The notes: generated by a model from the letters alone, not told the origin. Shown: positions 15,431 to 24,744, numbered from the stretch's first letter. The stretch is DNA of 64,000 bases from UBA1426 sp050953365 (GCA_050953365.1 JBMNMN010000001.1:1-64000); one strand, 5' to 3'. A program made the numbers and translations.

Positions 15431-16986
15431 TATTTTGCACCTCCTAACATCAAGGGGATAAAGGGATTGAAGTATTGGTCATCTTTCGCGCAGACACCGT
15501 CCAGTCCTTTTCCTCCGTCTCTTGCTCTCTTCACGCCGCCAAATTTACCCTGCTCAATGGTGGCGAAAAGGCCTTCTTTTTCAATATTACGGAGCAGTTT
15601 TTCCGCTTCAGCCAATACGCTTTGCGCTCTCGTCTGGATGATGCCGCCTTCCTTGAATTCAATTTCCTCTCCCAGATCTCTCGCGTTGTTGAAAATGTAA
15701 GAAGCGTTCTCGATGGAAAGCATTCTGTCATGGAGATGGGGTGTGTGGATGGCCTCTGTCAGCATACCCAGCAGCTGCAGGGACTGACCGGACCACACGG
15801 CGATCAAGTTGAACAGCGCATCCTGAATGTGTCCCTTGAAGATGTTGCCCGTCATGAATTTTGTCGGAGGCATGTATTTGAGCGGTGCCTCTGGGAAGAT
15901 CTCCCTGGCCATGATGGCCTGTGCCAATTCATAAAGGAAACCGTTTTTCATATCCGGGTCCATCTCAAAGGCATGGCCAAGACCCATCTGATTTGCAGGG
16001 ATATTGGCCAATACGGCGAATTGCTCGTTGATCAGCTGAGAGGCCAGCACAGTGTGAGCCTCTTCATAGGCATCGGCGGTGGTGAGGTAGTTGTCTTCCC
16101 CGGAGTTGAAAATGATTCCCGAATAGCCGATGATGATTCTGGAAAAATACTGATCGACCAGGGTCCTCTGCATGTTGATATCCCGGAACAAAATGCCGTA
16201 GAGCGCATCGTTGAGCATGACATCGAGACGCTCAATGGCGCCCATAGCCGCAATCTCGGGCATGCACATGCCGGAGCTGTAGTTGCAGAGCCTGATGTAT
16301 CTTCCCACTTCCTCCCCTACTTCATCGAGAGCCTTTCTCATGAGACGGAAGTTTTCCTGGGTAGCATAGGTCCCTCCAAAACCCTCCGTTGTTGGCCCGT
16401 AAGGTACATAGTCAAGAAGGCTTTGAGCAGTGGTACGGATGACAGCAATGATATCCGCCCCTTGCTTTGCTGCCGCTTTGGCCTGCACAATATCTTCGTA
16501 GATATTGCCCGTTGCTACGATTACATAGAGATAGGGCTGCTTGCCTTCTCCGATGGTATCCAGGTAGTGCTTTCTTTTTTCAGTCTGTTCCTTTATTTTT
16601 TTCAAAGTCTCCTTTGCCACGGGAAGCAGCTTTTCTTGGGTTTCTTCCACTGTGGCCAACGGCAGTTTCATCAGATCGAGTTCGCCTGCCGCAACTTTTT
16701 CCGCAATCTCCTGGGGAGAAAGCCCGGTCTGGATCATGGCATTCCCGATCCAGTAGGCAGCCCCTCTGGGCAGCCCGCCGCCATCCTTGATGGCATCCAC
16801 TACCACGTTGGGCAGCGGTGTATCCACATCATCCACGCCATCGATTCCAAGCAGTCTTACCACGGTCCTCTCTGTGCTGACAGTGGTATGCCGGTCAATG
16901 AATTTTTGCATGTCGGCAGCAATACCCGCCGCACACGATCTGGCACTGTCGATGATTTTGGGATCTAAGTTCAGTTTACTTTTCAT
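15430..16986 (-). CDS. kamD: Lysine 5,6-aminomutase, alpha subunit
   Basis: 518-residue large subunit, which forms the TIM-barrel active site with KamE. The N-terminus LNLDPKIIDSARSCAAGIA and the segments RGAAYWIGNAMIQTGLSPQ and GIDGVDDVDTPLPNVVVD are characteristic of this family. The gene starts inside the last codons of kamC (11-base overlap, GGAGG eight to nine bases upstream) and overlaps kamE by one base, so reactivase and enzyme subunits are translated together. Confidence 0.96.
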   Translation of the reverse strand: MKSKLNLDPKIIDSARSCAAGIAADMQKFIDRHTTVSTERTVVRLLGIDGVDDVDTPLPNVVVDAIKDGGGLPRGAAYWIGNAMIQTGLSPQEIAEKVAAGELDLMKLPLATVEETQEKLLPVAKETLKKIKEQTEKRKHYLDTIGEGKQPYLYVIVATGNIYEDIVQAKAAAKQGADIIAVIRTTAQSLLDYVPYGPTTEGFGGTYATQENFRLMRKALDEVGEEVGRYIRLCNYSSGMCMPEIAAMGAIERLDVMLNDALYGILFRDINMQRTLVDQYFSRIIIGYSGIIFNSGEDNYLTTADAYEEAHTVLASQLINEQFAVLANIPANQMGLGHAFEMDPDMKNGFLYELAQAIMAREIFPEAPLKYMPPTKFMTGNIFKGHIQDALFNLIAVWSGQSLQLLGMLTEAIHTPHLHDRMLSIENASYIFNNARDLGEEIEFKEGGIIQTRAQSVLAEAEKLLRNIEKEGLFATIEQGKFGGVKRARDGGKGLDGVCAKDDQYFNPFIPLMLGGAK

Positions 16987-18622
16987 CTTTTGGATCCTCC
17001 ATATATTTCCTTGCCTGTTCTATAATATCACGGTCAATGCCGAGCATCTGCGCTATGTTCAGCGCATCTTTTGGAATTTCTTTATTGTCTGCCACCTCGT
17101 AGAGCCTGTAGTCCATGTACTTTCCAATGATCTCAATCCGCTCCCGCCGGTTGGCATAACGAATCTCTCTGGACAGAAGTTCAAAATCAACGTCCGCCAA
17201 GCCTCTTACCTGCATGTTCCGGGTCTTGCCTCCCACGAACACATTGTCAAAATGGGTGGTGATCACGCTGATATACGCTTTCTGACTCAGGTAATTTACA
17301 ATACTCTTTGTCAGGGCCAAGCCCTCCACCGGATTTGTACCGCTGGCAATTTCATCGATAAGAAGAAGCGCTCTGTCCTTGCTGCGATCCAGAATTTCCT
17401 TCAGCTCTTCCATTTCGCTTCCGAAGCTGGATAAGCCTCTCTGCACGTTTTGGCTGTCGCCGATAAGAATATGAACGTAGCTCGACAAACCTATTTTGGC
17501 CCGGGTACAGGGCACATAAAACCCGTGCTGCGCCAAAATCGCGCACTGGCCTACCATTTTCAAGGAAATGGTCTTGCCTCCCATGTTGGCTCCGGTAATG
17601 CAGGTCACCCCATCCTTAAGGACGATGGTAACGGGGCAAAATTCCTTACCTTTCTTCTGCAGTATCTCTTCCACCACCAGCTGGCGTCCGTCAACCAGCT
17701 CCAGCACATGCTCCTCTACAATCTCGGGTTTTACACAGTTGCGGTTCAATGCAAAGGAGGCCTTCGCCAAATTGAAATCCAACTCTCCGATGGCGGCGCA
17801 GTTTTCTAAAAGCAACGACCGGAATTGGCCCACTTTCTTTGAAAGCTCCTCCTGAACCTGAAGTTCTTCCTCTTCAATGGCTTCGTTCAGAACCTCCATA
17901 TCCCGCTTGAGCCGATCCACTTCATCGTTGCCGGCAAGGGTAAAGATGGCCGTCATGTAATCCTCATCCTGCAAGCTGAGTTCCGGTATGCCTCGCGCCT
18001 TATCCATAAGCTGCTTATCGGTTTTCGGCACCATGTACTCAAACTTGGGAGTCATGATAATACCGTAGGCCGCTTCCACTTTGCGCTTTAATTCTCTTTG
18101 AACTTTCCGAATGTCCAGTTCGATCTTTCTTCTATCCGCCCGAAGGGCAGCCAGCTTTTCAGAAAAAACATCATAGATATAAAAGGTGTTGATCCGTTCT
18201 TTACCCGGATCTAAAACGTCAAGCAGTTCCGTCACGTCCTGCAGCAAAAACTCCGCCGGAATCTCTCCCTCCGCTTTAGCAAGCAGATTGCGAATTCTGT
18301 CCATCTGCAGGAGGAGCGTCTTTATCTCATAGAGTTCCACAACACTGAGCACGTTGTTTGCGCTGCGCTTTATCGTAAGCGTGTTGTCCTTTATCTCATG
18401 CAGCACTTCGTACAGCCGCTCCGTTAAATCCGGCTGCCGACGGATCAGATCTACGGTTTTTTCCAGCCGCAACAACTCCTGACGAAGATCGCCCTCCCTG
18501 CCCGGTTCAAAAGCAGAGATTTCTTTTACCCGCTTTTTCCCATAGGGCGTACGGATAAAAAGGCTGTTCACTACATAATCAAACCCTGTTTCAGTTTTTG
18601 TCTTGGGATTGCAAAGCCGCAT
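16976..18622 (-). CDS. kamC: Lysine 5,6-aminomutase reactivase ATPase (MutS-like)
   Basis: 548-residue protein with a C-terminal MutS-type ABC ATPase: Walker A is TGANMGGKTISLK, Walker B is ALLLIDEIASGTNP, with a helical coiled-coil-rich N-terminal half (residues about 50-320) rich in charged residues. Together with KamB this is the ATP-dependent reactivating factor that exchanges inactivated cobalamin on the 5,6-aminomutase. It lies 12 bases after kamB and overlaps kamD. A DNA-repair MutS role is unlikely because the mismatch domain is absent. Confidence 0.92.
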   Translation of the reverse strand: MRLCNPKTKTETGFDYVVNSLFIRTPYGKKRVKEISAFEPGREGDLRQELLRLEKTVDLIRRQPDLTERLYEVLHEIKDNTLTIKRSANNVLSVVELYEIKTLLLQMDRIRNLLAKAEGEIPAEFLLQDVTELLDVLDPGKERINTFYIYDVFSEKLAALRADRRKIELDIRKVQRELKRKVEAAYGIIMTPKFEYMVPKTDKQLMDKARGIPELSLQDEDYMTAIFTLAGNDEVDRLKRDMEVLNEAIEEEELQVQEELSKKVGQFRSLLLENCAAIGELDFNLAKASFALNRNCVKPEIVEEHVLELVDGRQLVVEEILQKKGKEFCPVTIVLKDGVTCITGANMGGKTISLKMVGQCAILAQHGFYVPCTRAKIGLSSYVHILIGDSQNVQRGLSSFGSEMEELKEILDRSKDRALLLIDEIASGTNPVEGLALTKSIVNYLSQKAYISVITTHFDNVFVGGKTRNMQVRGLADVDFELLSREIRYANRRERIEIIGKYMDYRLYEVADNKEIPKDALNIAQMLGIDRDIIEQARKYMEDPKDEK

Positions 18623-18634
18623 ATCTTCTCCTCT

Positions 18635-19663
18635 TCAGTCCTGCTCGCCGTATCTGACATCAATGACCGGGATGCCGCCGACGGCTTCCCTCATAGCCGT
18701 CAGCAGCTCCCTATGGTCAAAGGAATACCCCGAAGGGGAATAAGGATTCACCGTCAACGCAGCAATTTGGATATTTTCAAGCACATTGGCCTGAAAACCC
18801 CGCTTCCGTAGCTGCTGCCATGGGGTGGCTCCGATAAAAACTTTTGTAGGGTCCTTTAGCACAAAGGTTACATCCTTCAGTTTGGAAGGATGAATGTCTC
18901 CGATGACGCTCTGTGTCAGCGCTCCCGGAATAAAAACCCAGTCCGTTTCCTCATCGATGGCATCGTTTAAGATCCTGCCTGCTGCCAGAGTTGTTTCCAG
19001 ATCTAAAAACTCTGCCCGTTCTCCTTTGATGAGCATGATCTTGTCTTGTGCGGCGCAGGCTACCATTTTCTCTCTGACGGTTCCTTCCGGAACCTCAGGC
19101 AACTGATATAAATTCAGGATATGAAGGGTCTCCTCCACCACCTTCTTCATACTCCTTGAAAGAACCGCGCCGGTAGCCAATATAATGGCATCGGACGTAG
19201 CGGGCGCGGCAATGGATCTGCGATCCACCGCCCCGTCAATGAGGATCAGTTCCGCGCCCAGCTCCATCATCTCGTCGCACATGCTCTTATGGTCTGCTGT
19301 ATTCACGGGCCCGGCTATCTGAACATAACCGCTCTCCGCTACTCTGCACAGCATCAGCTGGCCCAAGGCCGTGGAATATCGAGTCATCCTCAGTATTTCA
19401 AGCCCCGCATCCGCCAGCTCATAAAGCTGCACCGGCACGGATACGATGGTGCCTGCATCTAAATACACTCTGGGTTTTTCCGTTTCGGTGACCAAATCCG
19501 TACTCTCTCCGTCCCTACCCGTGGAGGTGACGCCGATAATCATACCCTCATCCATGGCTTCCTCGATAAGGTAGTTTAGAGTCGTGGTTTTTCCCGCATT
19601 TTTAGCCATCCCTACGATTGCGATCCTTTTATACTTTTGTGCGAGCCGATTCAGAATCCCCAT
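18635..19663 (-). CDS. kamB: Lysine 5,6-aminomutase reactivase subunit KamB
   Basis: 342-residue P-loop protein (IVGMAKNAGKTTTLNYLI near the N-terminus) with VTSTGRDGE and LILIDGAVDRRS segments, as in the KamB component of the lysine aminomutase reactivation system. It works with KamC to keep the B12 enzyme active. The start ATG at 19663 has AAGGAG five bases upstream; the longer frame begins with a GTG whose codons contain that site. It follows kamA after about 46 bases. Confidence 0.92.
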   Translation of the reverse strand: MGILNRLAQKYKRIAIVGMAKNAGKTTTLNYLIEEAMDEGMIIGVTSTGRDGESTDLVTETEKPRVYLDAGTIVSVPVQLYELADAGLEILRMTRYSTALGQLMLCRVAESGYVQIAGPVNTADHKSMCDEMMELGAELILIDGAVDRRSIAAPATSDAIILATGAVLSRSMKKVVEETLHILNLYQLPEVPEGTVREKMVACAAQDKIMLIKGERAEFLDLETTLAAGRILNDAIDEETDWVFIPGALTQSVIGDIHPSKLKDVTFVLKDPTKVFIGATPWQQLRKRGFQANVLENIQIAALTVNPYSPSGYSFDHRELLTAMREAVGGIPVIDVRYGEQD

Positions 19664-19709
19664 AAAAACTCCTTGCACTGTAATCTCGATTTGCCGAATT
19701 TATCGTCTG

Positions 19710-20966
19710 TTACTTCTTGTTGCGTTGGTGACGGAGAAGGTTCTGGGGCTCCAGAGCCAGTCTCTCACCCTGCATCAGGCCGGCAACGCCTTCATAATGA
19801 TATTCTTTCTTGCCTGTGCAATAATCGCAGGTGCATTCAAGAGGCGGCAGATCCGTGGGTTCGGTGTAAGTGGTGATGACACCTTCGTAGTTTCTCAGAA
19901 TTACCTTGTCCTGCGACTGAGAAATCAGGTACTGAGGCATTACCGGAATCTTTCCGCCGCCGCCCGGAGCGTCTACAACGAAGGTGGGCACCGCATAGCC
20001 GGAAGTATGACCTCTCAGGCTTTCAATGATTTCGATGCCTTTTGCTACAGGTGTCCGGAAGTGCTCGATTCCAAGAGAGAGGTCGCACTGATAGATATAG
20101 TACGGACGAACTCTGTTCTTCACAAGGTTGTGTACCAGATCTCTCATGATATGCGGACAGTCGTTGACACCGCGAAGCAATACGGACTGATTGCCCAAAG
20201 GAATACCGGCATCCGCCAGCTTCCGGCAGGCTTCCATAGCATCCGGCGTCATTTCCTTGGAGTGGTTGAAGTGGGTATTCAGCCATACGGGATGATACTT
20301 CTTCAGCATGTTCACCAGATTGTCCGTAATCCTCATAGGCATAACTACAGGAGTTCTTGAACCCAGTCTTACGATTTCTACGTGGGGGATCTTGCGCAGT
20401 TCTTTGAAGATGTATTCCAATACGTCATCGTCAACCAACAGGCAGTCGCCGCCGGACAGCAGAACGTCTCTTACTTCCGGGCTCTTTCTGATGTATTCGA
20501 TGCATGCATTGATATCTTCTATGCTTCTTGCCGCGTCATGCTCACCGGCCAATCTTCTGCGGGTGCAATGCCTGCAGTACATGGAACATTGGTCGGTGAT
20601 CAGGAAGAGGACTCTGTCCGGATATCTGTGAGTCAAGCCGGGGGCCGGAGAGTCTTCATCCTCGTGGAGAGGATCCAGCATGTCGGCTTCGCTCCTGTGG
20701 GTCTCGTTGATAACGGGTACAGCCTGCATTCTGACCGGGCACCTGGGATCGTCGGGATCCATCAGAGACGCGTAGTAAGGAGTAATTCCCAGTCTGAAGT
20801 TCTTAACGACTTCGTTGATATCCTTTTCTTCCGGTTCTGTCAGGTTTATGATTTTTTTCAGCTGTTCCAAGGTGGTGATTCGATTCGCTACCTGCCATTT
20901 CCAGTCATACCATTGTTCTTCTGTCACATCCTTGTAGGCTTCGATCTCTTTCCAGTTCCTTGCCAT
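19710..20966 (-). CDS. kamA: Lysine 2,3-aminomutase
   Basis: 418-residue radical SAM, PLP-dependent aminomutase converting L-lysine to L-beta-lysine. The radical SAM cysteines are C127, C131 and C134 in CSMYCRHC; the PLP lysine sits in the conserved DAPGGGGKIPV segment; C-terminal cysteines in ECTCDYCTGK are the zinc ligands of the characterised clostridial enzyme. Length matches the Clostridium subterminale enzyme closely. It is separated from kdd by a 270-base stretch containing a large GC-rich inverted repeat, so it may have extra control of its own. Confidence 0.97.
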   Translation of the reverse strand: MARNWKEIEAYKDVTEEQWYDWKWQVANRITTLEQLKKIINLTEPEEKDINEVVKNFRLGITPYYASLMDPDDPRCPVRMQAVPVINETHRSEADMLDPLHEDEDSPAPGLTHRYPDRVLFLITDQCSMYCRHCTRRRLAGEHDAARSIEDINACIEYIRKSPEVRDVLLSGGDCLLVDDDVLEYIFKELRKIPHVEIVRLGSRTPVVMPMRITDNLVNMLKKYHPVWLNTHFNHSKEMTPDAMEACRKLADAGIPLGNQSVLLRGVNDCPHIMRDLVHNLVKNRVRPYYIYQCDLSLGIEHFRTPVAKGIEIIESLRGHTSGYAVPTFVVDAPGGGGKIPVMPQYLISQSQDKVILRNYEGVITTYTEPTDLPPLECTCDYCTGKKEYHYEGVAGLMQGERLALEPQNLLRHQRNKK

Positions 20967-21063
20967 TCTAAATTACCTCCTATCAGTATTTCCGTGGCAA
21001 CTTCTATCAGGAAACAACTTTAACAACTTCTATGAGATACAATTTATTGTTAAACATCTTTTG

Positions 21064-21215
21064 TGTTTTCGGAGCGTGTAGAGTGTGCTCCGGCGAGTAC
21101 AAGCAAGTGGCAACCGGGCAGGACGGGCCGACTGAATCGTACGGCACGCAGCGCGTCGCTGTCGAGCGGGAGAACACTCTACCGTCCGAAGACACATCAA
21201 TTCGCTCCGAAAACA
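21064..21215. repeat. 152-bp GC-rich inverted repeat between kdd and kamA
   Basis: Outer arms of 13 bp (21064-21076 and 21203-21215, TGTTTTCGGAGCG) are perfect; inner arms of 14 bp (21078-21091 and 21169-21182) differ at one base. The loop is markedly more GC-rich than its surroundings. Transcribed, it would form a long stem in the kdd-kamA mRNA. Lysine and cobalamin riboswitch hallmarks were looked for and not seen. Short open frames in it are not credible genes. Confidence 0.8.
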
Positions 21216-21237
21216 GAATTTCGATTGTTTCCTTATA

Positions 21238-22275
21238 TTATGCGTACATCTCTGTGAACAGCTCACGCAGCGGCGGGCACTCTCTCAGCACCTGCAATGC
21301 GATGGCGGCATGTCCTTTTGTATATCCGTTGCCGACGATCATGTTGACGTCTTTTCCGACGCCTTCCGCTCCTAAAGCGGCCTTTGTAAAGCTGGTTGCC
21401 ATGCTGAAGAAATAAACCATTCCGCCGTCTTTGGTGGCAAGGATGCTGGCCATTTCCGTGTTGGGAATGTTTACGCAGTTGATGACGATGTCAGCAAGCT
21501 TTCCGTTTGTGAGCTCCATGATCTTGTTGTATACAAAGATTGCATCCGTTGCGTCAGCAGCGAAATATTCATCGGCAAGACCCAGTTTTCTGGCTCTGTT
21601 GGTGCTCTTTTCACTTCCGCCGATGCAGATGACCTTACCGGTAACGCCGGCTCTCTTCTTGGCTTCGTAGAGGCAAAGAAGTCCGGATTTTCCGCCGCCG
21701 CCGATTACGACTACCGTGTCGCCGGGCTTTACTAATTTGGCGGTCTGCGCGGGAGCGCCTGCAACGTCCAGTACGGACAGAGCAAGGTTTTCGGGCATAT
21801 CATCGGGAAGAACTGCATAGATACCGCTTTCAAAGAGGATAGCCTGACCCTTGATGTCTACTTGGTCTACGTCAGGTCTTACTTCGAGAATCTCTTCGAT
21901 TACGAGCGGGGTCAAGGAAAGGGATACCAGAGTAGCAATCTTGTCGCCCACTTTCAGATCTGTTTTGCCTTCCAGCGCGGGACCGATCTCTTTTACGGTT
22001 CCGATGAGCATTCCGCCTGAACCGGTGACGGGATTCTTGTGCTTACCTTGCTTCTCAACGAGTCCCATCATGATCTTTTTGATCTCTTCTACATCGCCGT
22101 TTGCCTGCTTCTCAATTTGTGTAAAGCTGGCGGAGTCGATATTGAGGGTTTGAACGTCGATGAGAACTTCATTGTCGTAGATCTCCATGGTGTTGTCGAT
22201 CTTTTCGGCGGGCTGAGGCAGTACGCCTTTCGGTTCGATAACACGGTGTGTTCCATAAGGGCATCCTTTTTTCAT
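21238..22275 (-). CDS. kdd: L-erythro-3,5-diaminohexanoate dehydrogenase
   Basis: 345-residue Kdd, an MDR-like NAD(P)-dependent dehydrogenase acting after the 5,6-aminomutase: oxidative deamination of 3,5-diaminohexanoate to 3-keto-5-aminohexanoate. The Rossmann motif is IGGGGKSG at residues 191-198, and INCVNIPNTEMASILATKDGG is a conserved late segment. GGAGGAAAC lies before the ATG. The gene follows a sigma-54 promoter and is the first gene of the lysine operon. Its sequence is clearly related to the N-terminal third to half of the adjacent regulator. Confidence 0.96.
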   Translation of the reverse strand: MKKGCPYGTHRVIEPKGVLPQPAEKIDNTMEIYDNEVLIDVQTLNIDSASFTQIEKQANGDVEEIKKIMMGLVEKQGKHKNPVTGSGGMLIGTVKEIGPALEGKTDLKVGDKIATLVSLSLTPLVIEEILEVRPDVDQVDIKGQAILFESGIYAVLPDDMPENLALSVLDVAGAPAQTAKLVKPGDTVVVIGGGGKSGLLCLYEAKKRAGVTGKVICIGGSEKSTNRARKLGLADEYFAADATDAIFVYNKIMELTNGKLADIVINCVNIPNTEMASILATKDGGMVYFFSMATSFTKAALGAEGVGKDVNMIVGNGYTKGHAAIALQVLRECPPLRELFTEMYA

Positions 22276-22437
22276 TGTTGTTTCCTCCTATAAAGTAGAA
22301 TCTTTGTAAGTTTGATCTTTTGCGCATTTCGGCTTTCCATAAATTACTTTGACGCAGCAGCATATTTTGGCGTATTTATCTGGCCATTCTGCTTTGCTTA
22401 CTGTTTGCCGAAACGGCCTTTGCCATACTATATAAAG

Positions 22438-22454
22438 AGCAATTTTTATGCCAA
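22438..22454 (-). promoter_or_regulatory. Sigma-54 (-24/-12) promoter of the lysine operon
   Basis: The minus strand reads TTGGCATAAAAATTGCT. GG and GC are ten bases apart and 15 of the key positions agree with the sigma-54 consensus, differing mainly at the C after TGGCA. It lies 160 bases before kdd and beside a gene for a sigma-54 activator, which makes the assignment strong. Confidence 0.85.
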
Positions 22455-22529
22455 ACAAGTTTTTCTTTTGGCCTCTTCATGTCCTGCGCTAATTCTCCGA
22501 CCTGCATAGAGGGTAAAACCCCTAAACTT

Positions 22530-22545
22530 GGCGGATTTATCCGCC
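22530..22545. promoter_or_regulatory. Candidate enhancer site for the sigma-54 activator
   Basis: GGCGGATTTATCCGCC has 7-bp arms around two bases and lies about 75-90 bases upstream of the -24 element of the kdd promoter, the usual distance for a bacterial enhancer. It is the only strong short palindrome in this stretch besides the terminator. Binding is inferred. Confidence 0.5.
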
Positions 22546-22620
22546 TGATAACTCTTCGCTCTTTCCCGAAAACTTTCTGCACCTCCTTCAAGCATAGTAG
22601 ATTTTTGCGCCATATGATGC

Positions 22621-22658
22621 AAAAACGGTTCAGGTCTGCAAAAAACCCGAACCGTTTT
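22621..22658 (-). terminator. Terminator of the sigma-54 regulator gene
   Basis: AAAACGGTTC (22622-22631) pairs with GAACCGTTTT (22649-22658), directly after the regulator stop; on the minus strand the stem is followed by T residues. It separates the regulator transcript from the kdd operon. Confidence 0.75.
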
Positions 22659-22662
22659 GTGT

Positions 22663-24744
22663 TCATATTTTGTATTTGTTCTTTTTGCGAATCAATTGGG
22701 TCTGGCTAATCCCTATGGCTTTCGCGGCTTTTCGAGAAGAACCGTACTTTTCATAGGCGCTCTTTATGATGTTCTTTTCAAAATTGGCTACCATCAGATT
22801 CAGATCAAAGGCGCCGATCTCCCTTTCTTCTTCCGTTTCGTCCATTCCCAAATGACCGACATTTTCAAAGAGATCTATGTGCAGTTCCTTCATTACGTCA
22901 AATACCGTAATAGTTTCTCCTTTGGTGGAAATCAGCAGCCGCTGAACCATGTTCTCCAGCTCCCGGATGTTTCCGGGCCAATCGCAGCTTTTTAAGTATT
23001 CTACCGCATCCTCGGTGATGCCTCGATCGATGCCGAATTTATCGTTGTACTTCTTTATGAAATGCTGCACCAAGGCCGGTATTTCCGCCCTCCTTTCAGA
23101 AAGGTTGGGAACGCGAATAGGGAACACATTAAGTCTGTAATAAAGGTCTCTTCTGAACCGCTTAGCATCGATGGCATCCTCCAGGTCCCGGTTGGTTGCA
23201 GAAATGATGCGAACGTTGGTCTTTACCGGTCTGGTGCCTCCCACCCGGTAGAATTCTCCGTCCTGAATGACACGCAACAGCTTGGCCTGCACGTCCAAGG
23301 GCAGTTCTCCCACCTCGTCCAAGAAAATGGTCCCGTTGTCCGCAAGCTCAAAATACCCCTTTTTCCCCGAAGGATTCGCTCCTGTAAAAGAGCCTTTTTC
23401 ATAACCGAACAACTCCGATTCAATCAGGTTTTTCGAAATGGAAGCGCAGTTGATCTTTACAAAGGGCTGCATTTTCCGGGTGCTGTTCTTTTGAATCATG
23501 GTAGCGATCTTTTCCTTGCCCACTCCCGTCTCTCCGGTGATCAGCACATTGCAATCGTACTTTGCCACGCTGAGAATTTCATCCAGCACGTTGGCCATGG
23601 CCCGGCTTTCGCAGATGAAGTCCTCCACCAGGCTCTTACGGTAATGGGGCATTTCAAGGCCTCGACCGGACCGGCCCAGAGGATAGTCCACATTGTCTTC
23701 CACTTTGGATTCCACCACCGACGCCGTCTGTAAATAGGAAGCGAGTTTCTTTACAAGGCCAATGTCGAATTCATCATACTCCTCCAGGAAACCTTCCGCA
23801 CAGCGGATTGTCAGCTGCCTGGAAATGGATTCGGTGATGTACACAGCTATATTATAGTTGTTTATCAGGTTGGCGAAAAAGACAGTTCCGCCGTACCTTG
23901 TGGCTAAAATATTAACCGTCTCCGCGCCCGGAATATCGGCGCAGTTGACGCTCATATCGTAAAGTCCTTCCGCATGCAGGCGTTGCAGACATTCCATGGG
24001 CCGCAGGATATTAACATAATGAATTTCGCTGAAAACTTCATTTAGCAGTTCGTCCAAGCGGTCTCCTTTGAAAACCACATCGGATTTCTTGTCCAAGAGG
24101 CAAACTACCTGCGCATCGGAACCCGCTGTGCTGCGGATAGCGCACCCAAAAAGCAGGTTTGTGAGCAGATTGTTTCCCACCACGAGAAAGTTTTTCTTTC
24201 CCTTGGCCTCTTGGCTTACCGCGTAGAGGTTGCCGGACTCATCGTAAGCAAAAAGCAACAAATCGATAGGAACGTCCTCCGGCGGTTTTACTACGGGGAA
24301 TTCGTTGAACAGAATCGCATAGCCTTCCGCTTCTATCTGGGAATAGGCCATATCGATTTTCGTAATGCGGCTTATGTAAAGAGGGATGGCTGCCAGCGAG
24401 GCATTGCAGATGACTTCATCGCCCGGCTTGAGACCTTTTTTGTTGTTGTAGTCGTTTCCGATCTCTTCCACGATGCCGTAAACGACGCCCCCCGTGTCCG
24501 TTACCGGATTATGAAGCTTTCCCCTCCGTATCACGATATCCATGATTTTTTCTTTGATTTTCCGCGGATCATTGTTGGCTTCGATGCAGATCTGCTTAAA
24601 GCTTGTGCTTTCTATGTGCAGCCTGCGAATGGATATTCGAAGCTCGTTAGGGCGGATTTCCCGGTTGTTATCGACTCTCCAGGCAGAGGTGGAAAGAACG
24701 TGTTTCGGCTCAAGCACCCGGTTTAATCCAAAACGGTTGAACAT
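22663..24744 (-). CDS. Sigma-54 activator with a Kdd-like sensor domain, lysine fermentation regulator
   Basis: 693 residues. Residues 1-330 align with Kdd along their whole length (for example EPK-VL, the LHNPVTDTGG block against KHKNPVTGSGG, and VNCADIPGAETVNILATRYGG against INCVNIPNTEMASILATKDGG). The Rossmann glycines of Kdd are replaced by VGNNLLTN at 189-196, so cofactor binding is probably lost. Residues about 375-625 are the AAA+ domain: Walker A GETGVGK at 404-410, GSFTGA loop at 451-456, Walker B FLDEVGE at 474-480. A Fis-type helix-turn-helix ends the protein (SSRKAAKAIGISQTQLIRKK). It likely senses 3,5-diaminohexanoate or a relative and drives the sigma-54 promoter of kdd. AGGAGG precedes the ATG. 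Confidence 0.93.
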   Translation of the reverse strand: MFNRFGLNRVLEPKHVLSTSAWRVDNNREIRPNELRISIRRLHIESTSFKQICIEANNDPRKIKEKIMDIVIRRGKLHNPVTDTGGVVYGIVEEIGNDYNNKKGLKPGDEVICNASLAAIPLYISRITKIDMAYSQIEAEGYAILFNEFPVVKPPEDVPIDLLLFAYDESGNLYAVSQEAKGKKNFLVVGNNLLTNLLFGCAIRSTAGSDAQVVCLLDKKSDVVFKGDRLDELLNEVFSEIHYVNILRPMECLQRLHAEGLYDMSVNCADIPGAETVNILATRYGGTVFFANLINNYNIAVYITESISRQLTIRCAEGFLEEYDEFDIGLVKKLASYLQTASVVESKVEDNVDYPLGRSGRGLEMPHYRKSLVEDFICESRAMANVLDEILSVAKYDCNVLITGETGVGKEKIATMIQKNSTRKMQPFVKINCASISKNLIESELFGYEKGSFTGANPSGKKGYFELADNGTIFLDEVGELPLDVQAKLLRVIQDGEFYRVGGTRPVKTNVRIISATNRDLEDAIDAKRFRRDLYYRLNVFPIRVPNLSERRAEIPALVQHFIKKYNDKFGIDRGITEDAVEYLKSCDWPGNIRELENMVQRLLISTKGETITVFDVMKELHIDLFENVGHLGMDETEEEREIGAFDLNLMVANFEKNIIKSAYEKYGSSRKAAKAIGISQTQLIRKKNKYKI

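Noticed and set aside
21064..21215. Cobalamin or lysine riboswitch before kamA
   Set aside because: Neither the B12-box pattern nor the lysine aptamer core was seen in either strand; only the inverted repeat is supported.
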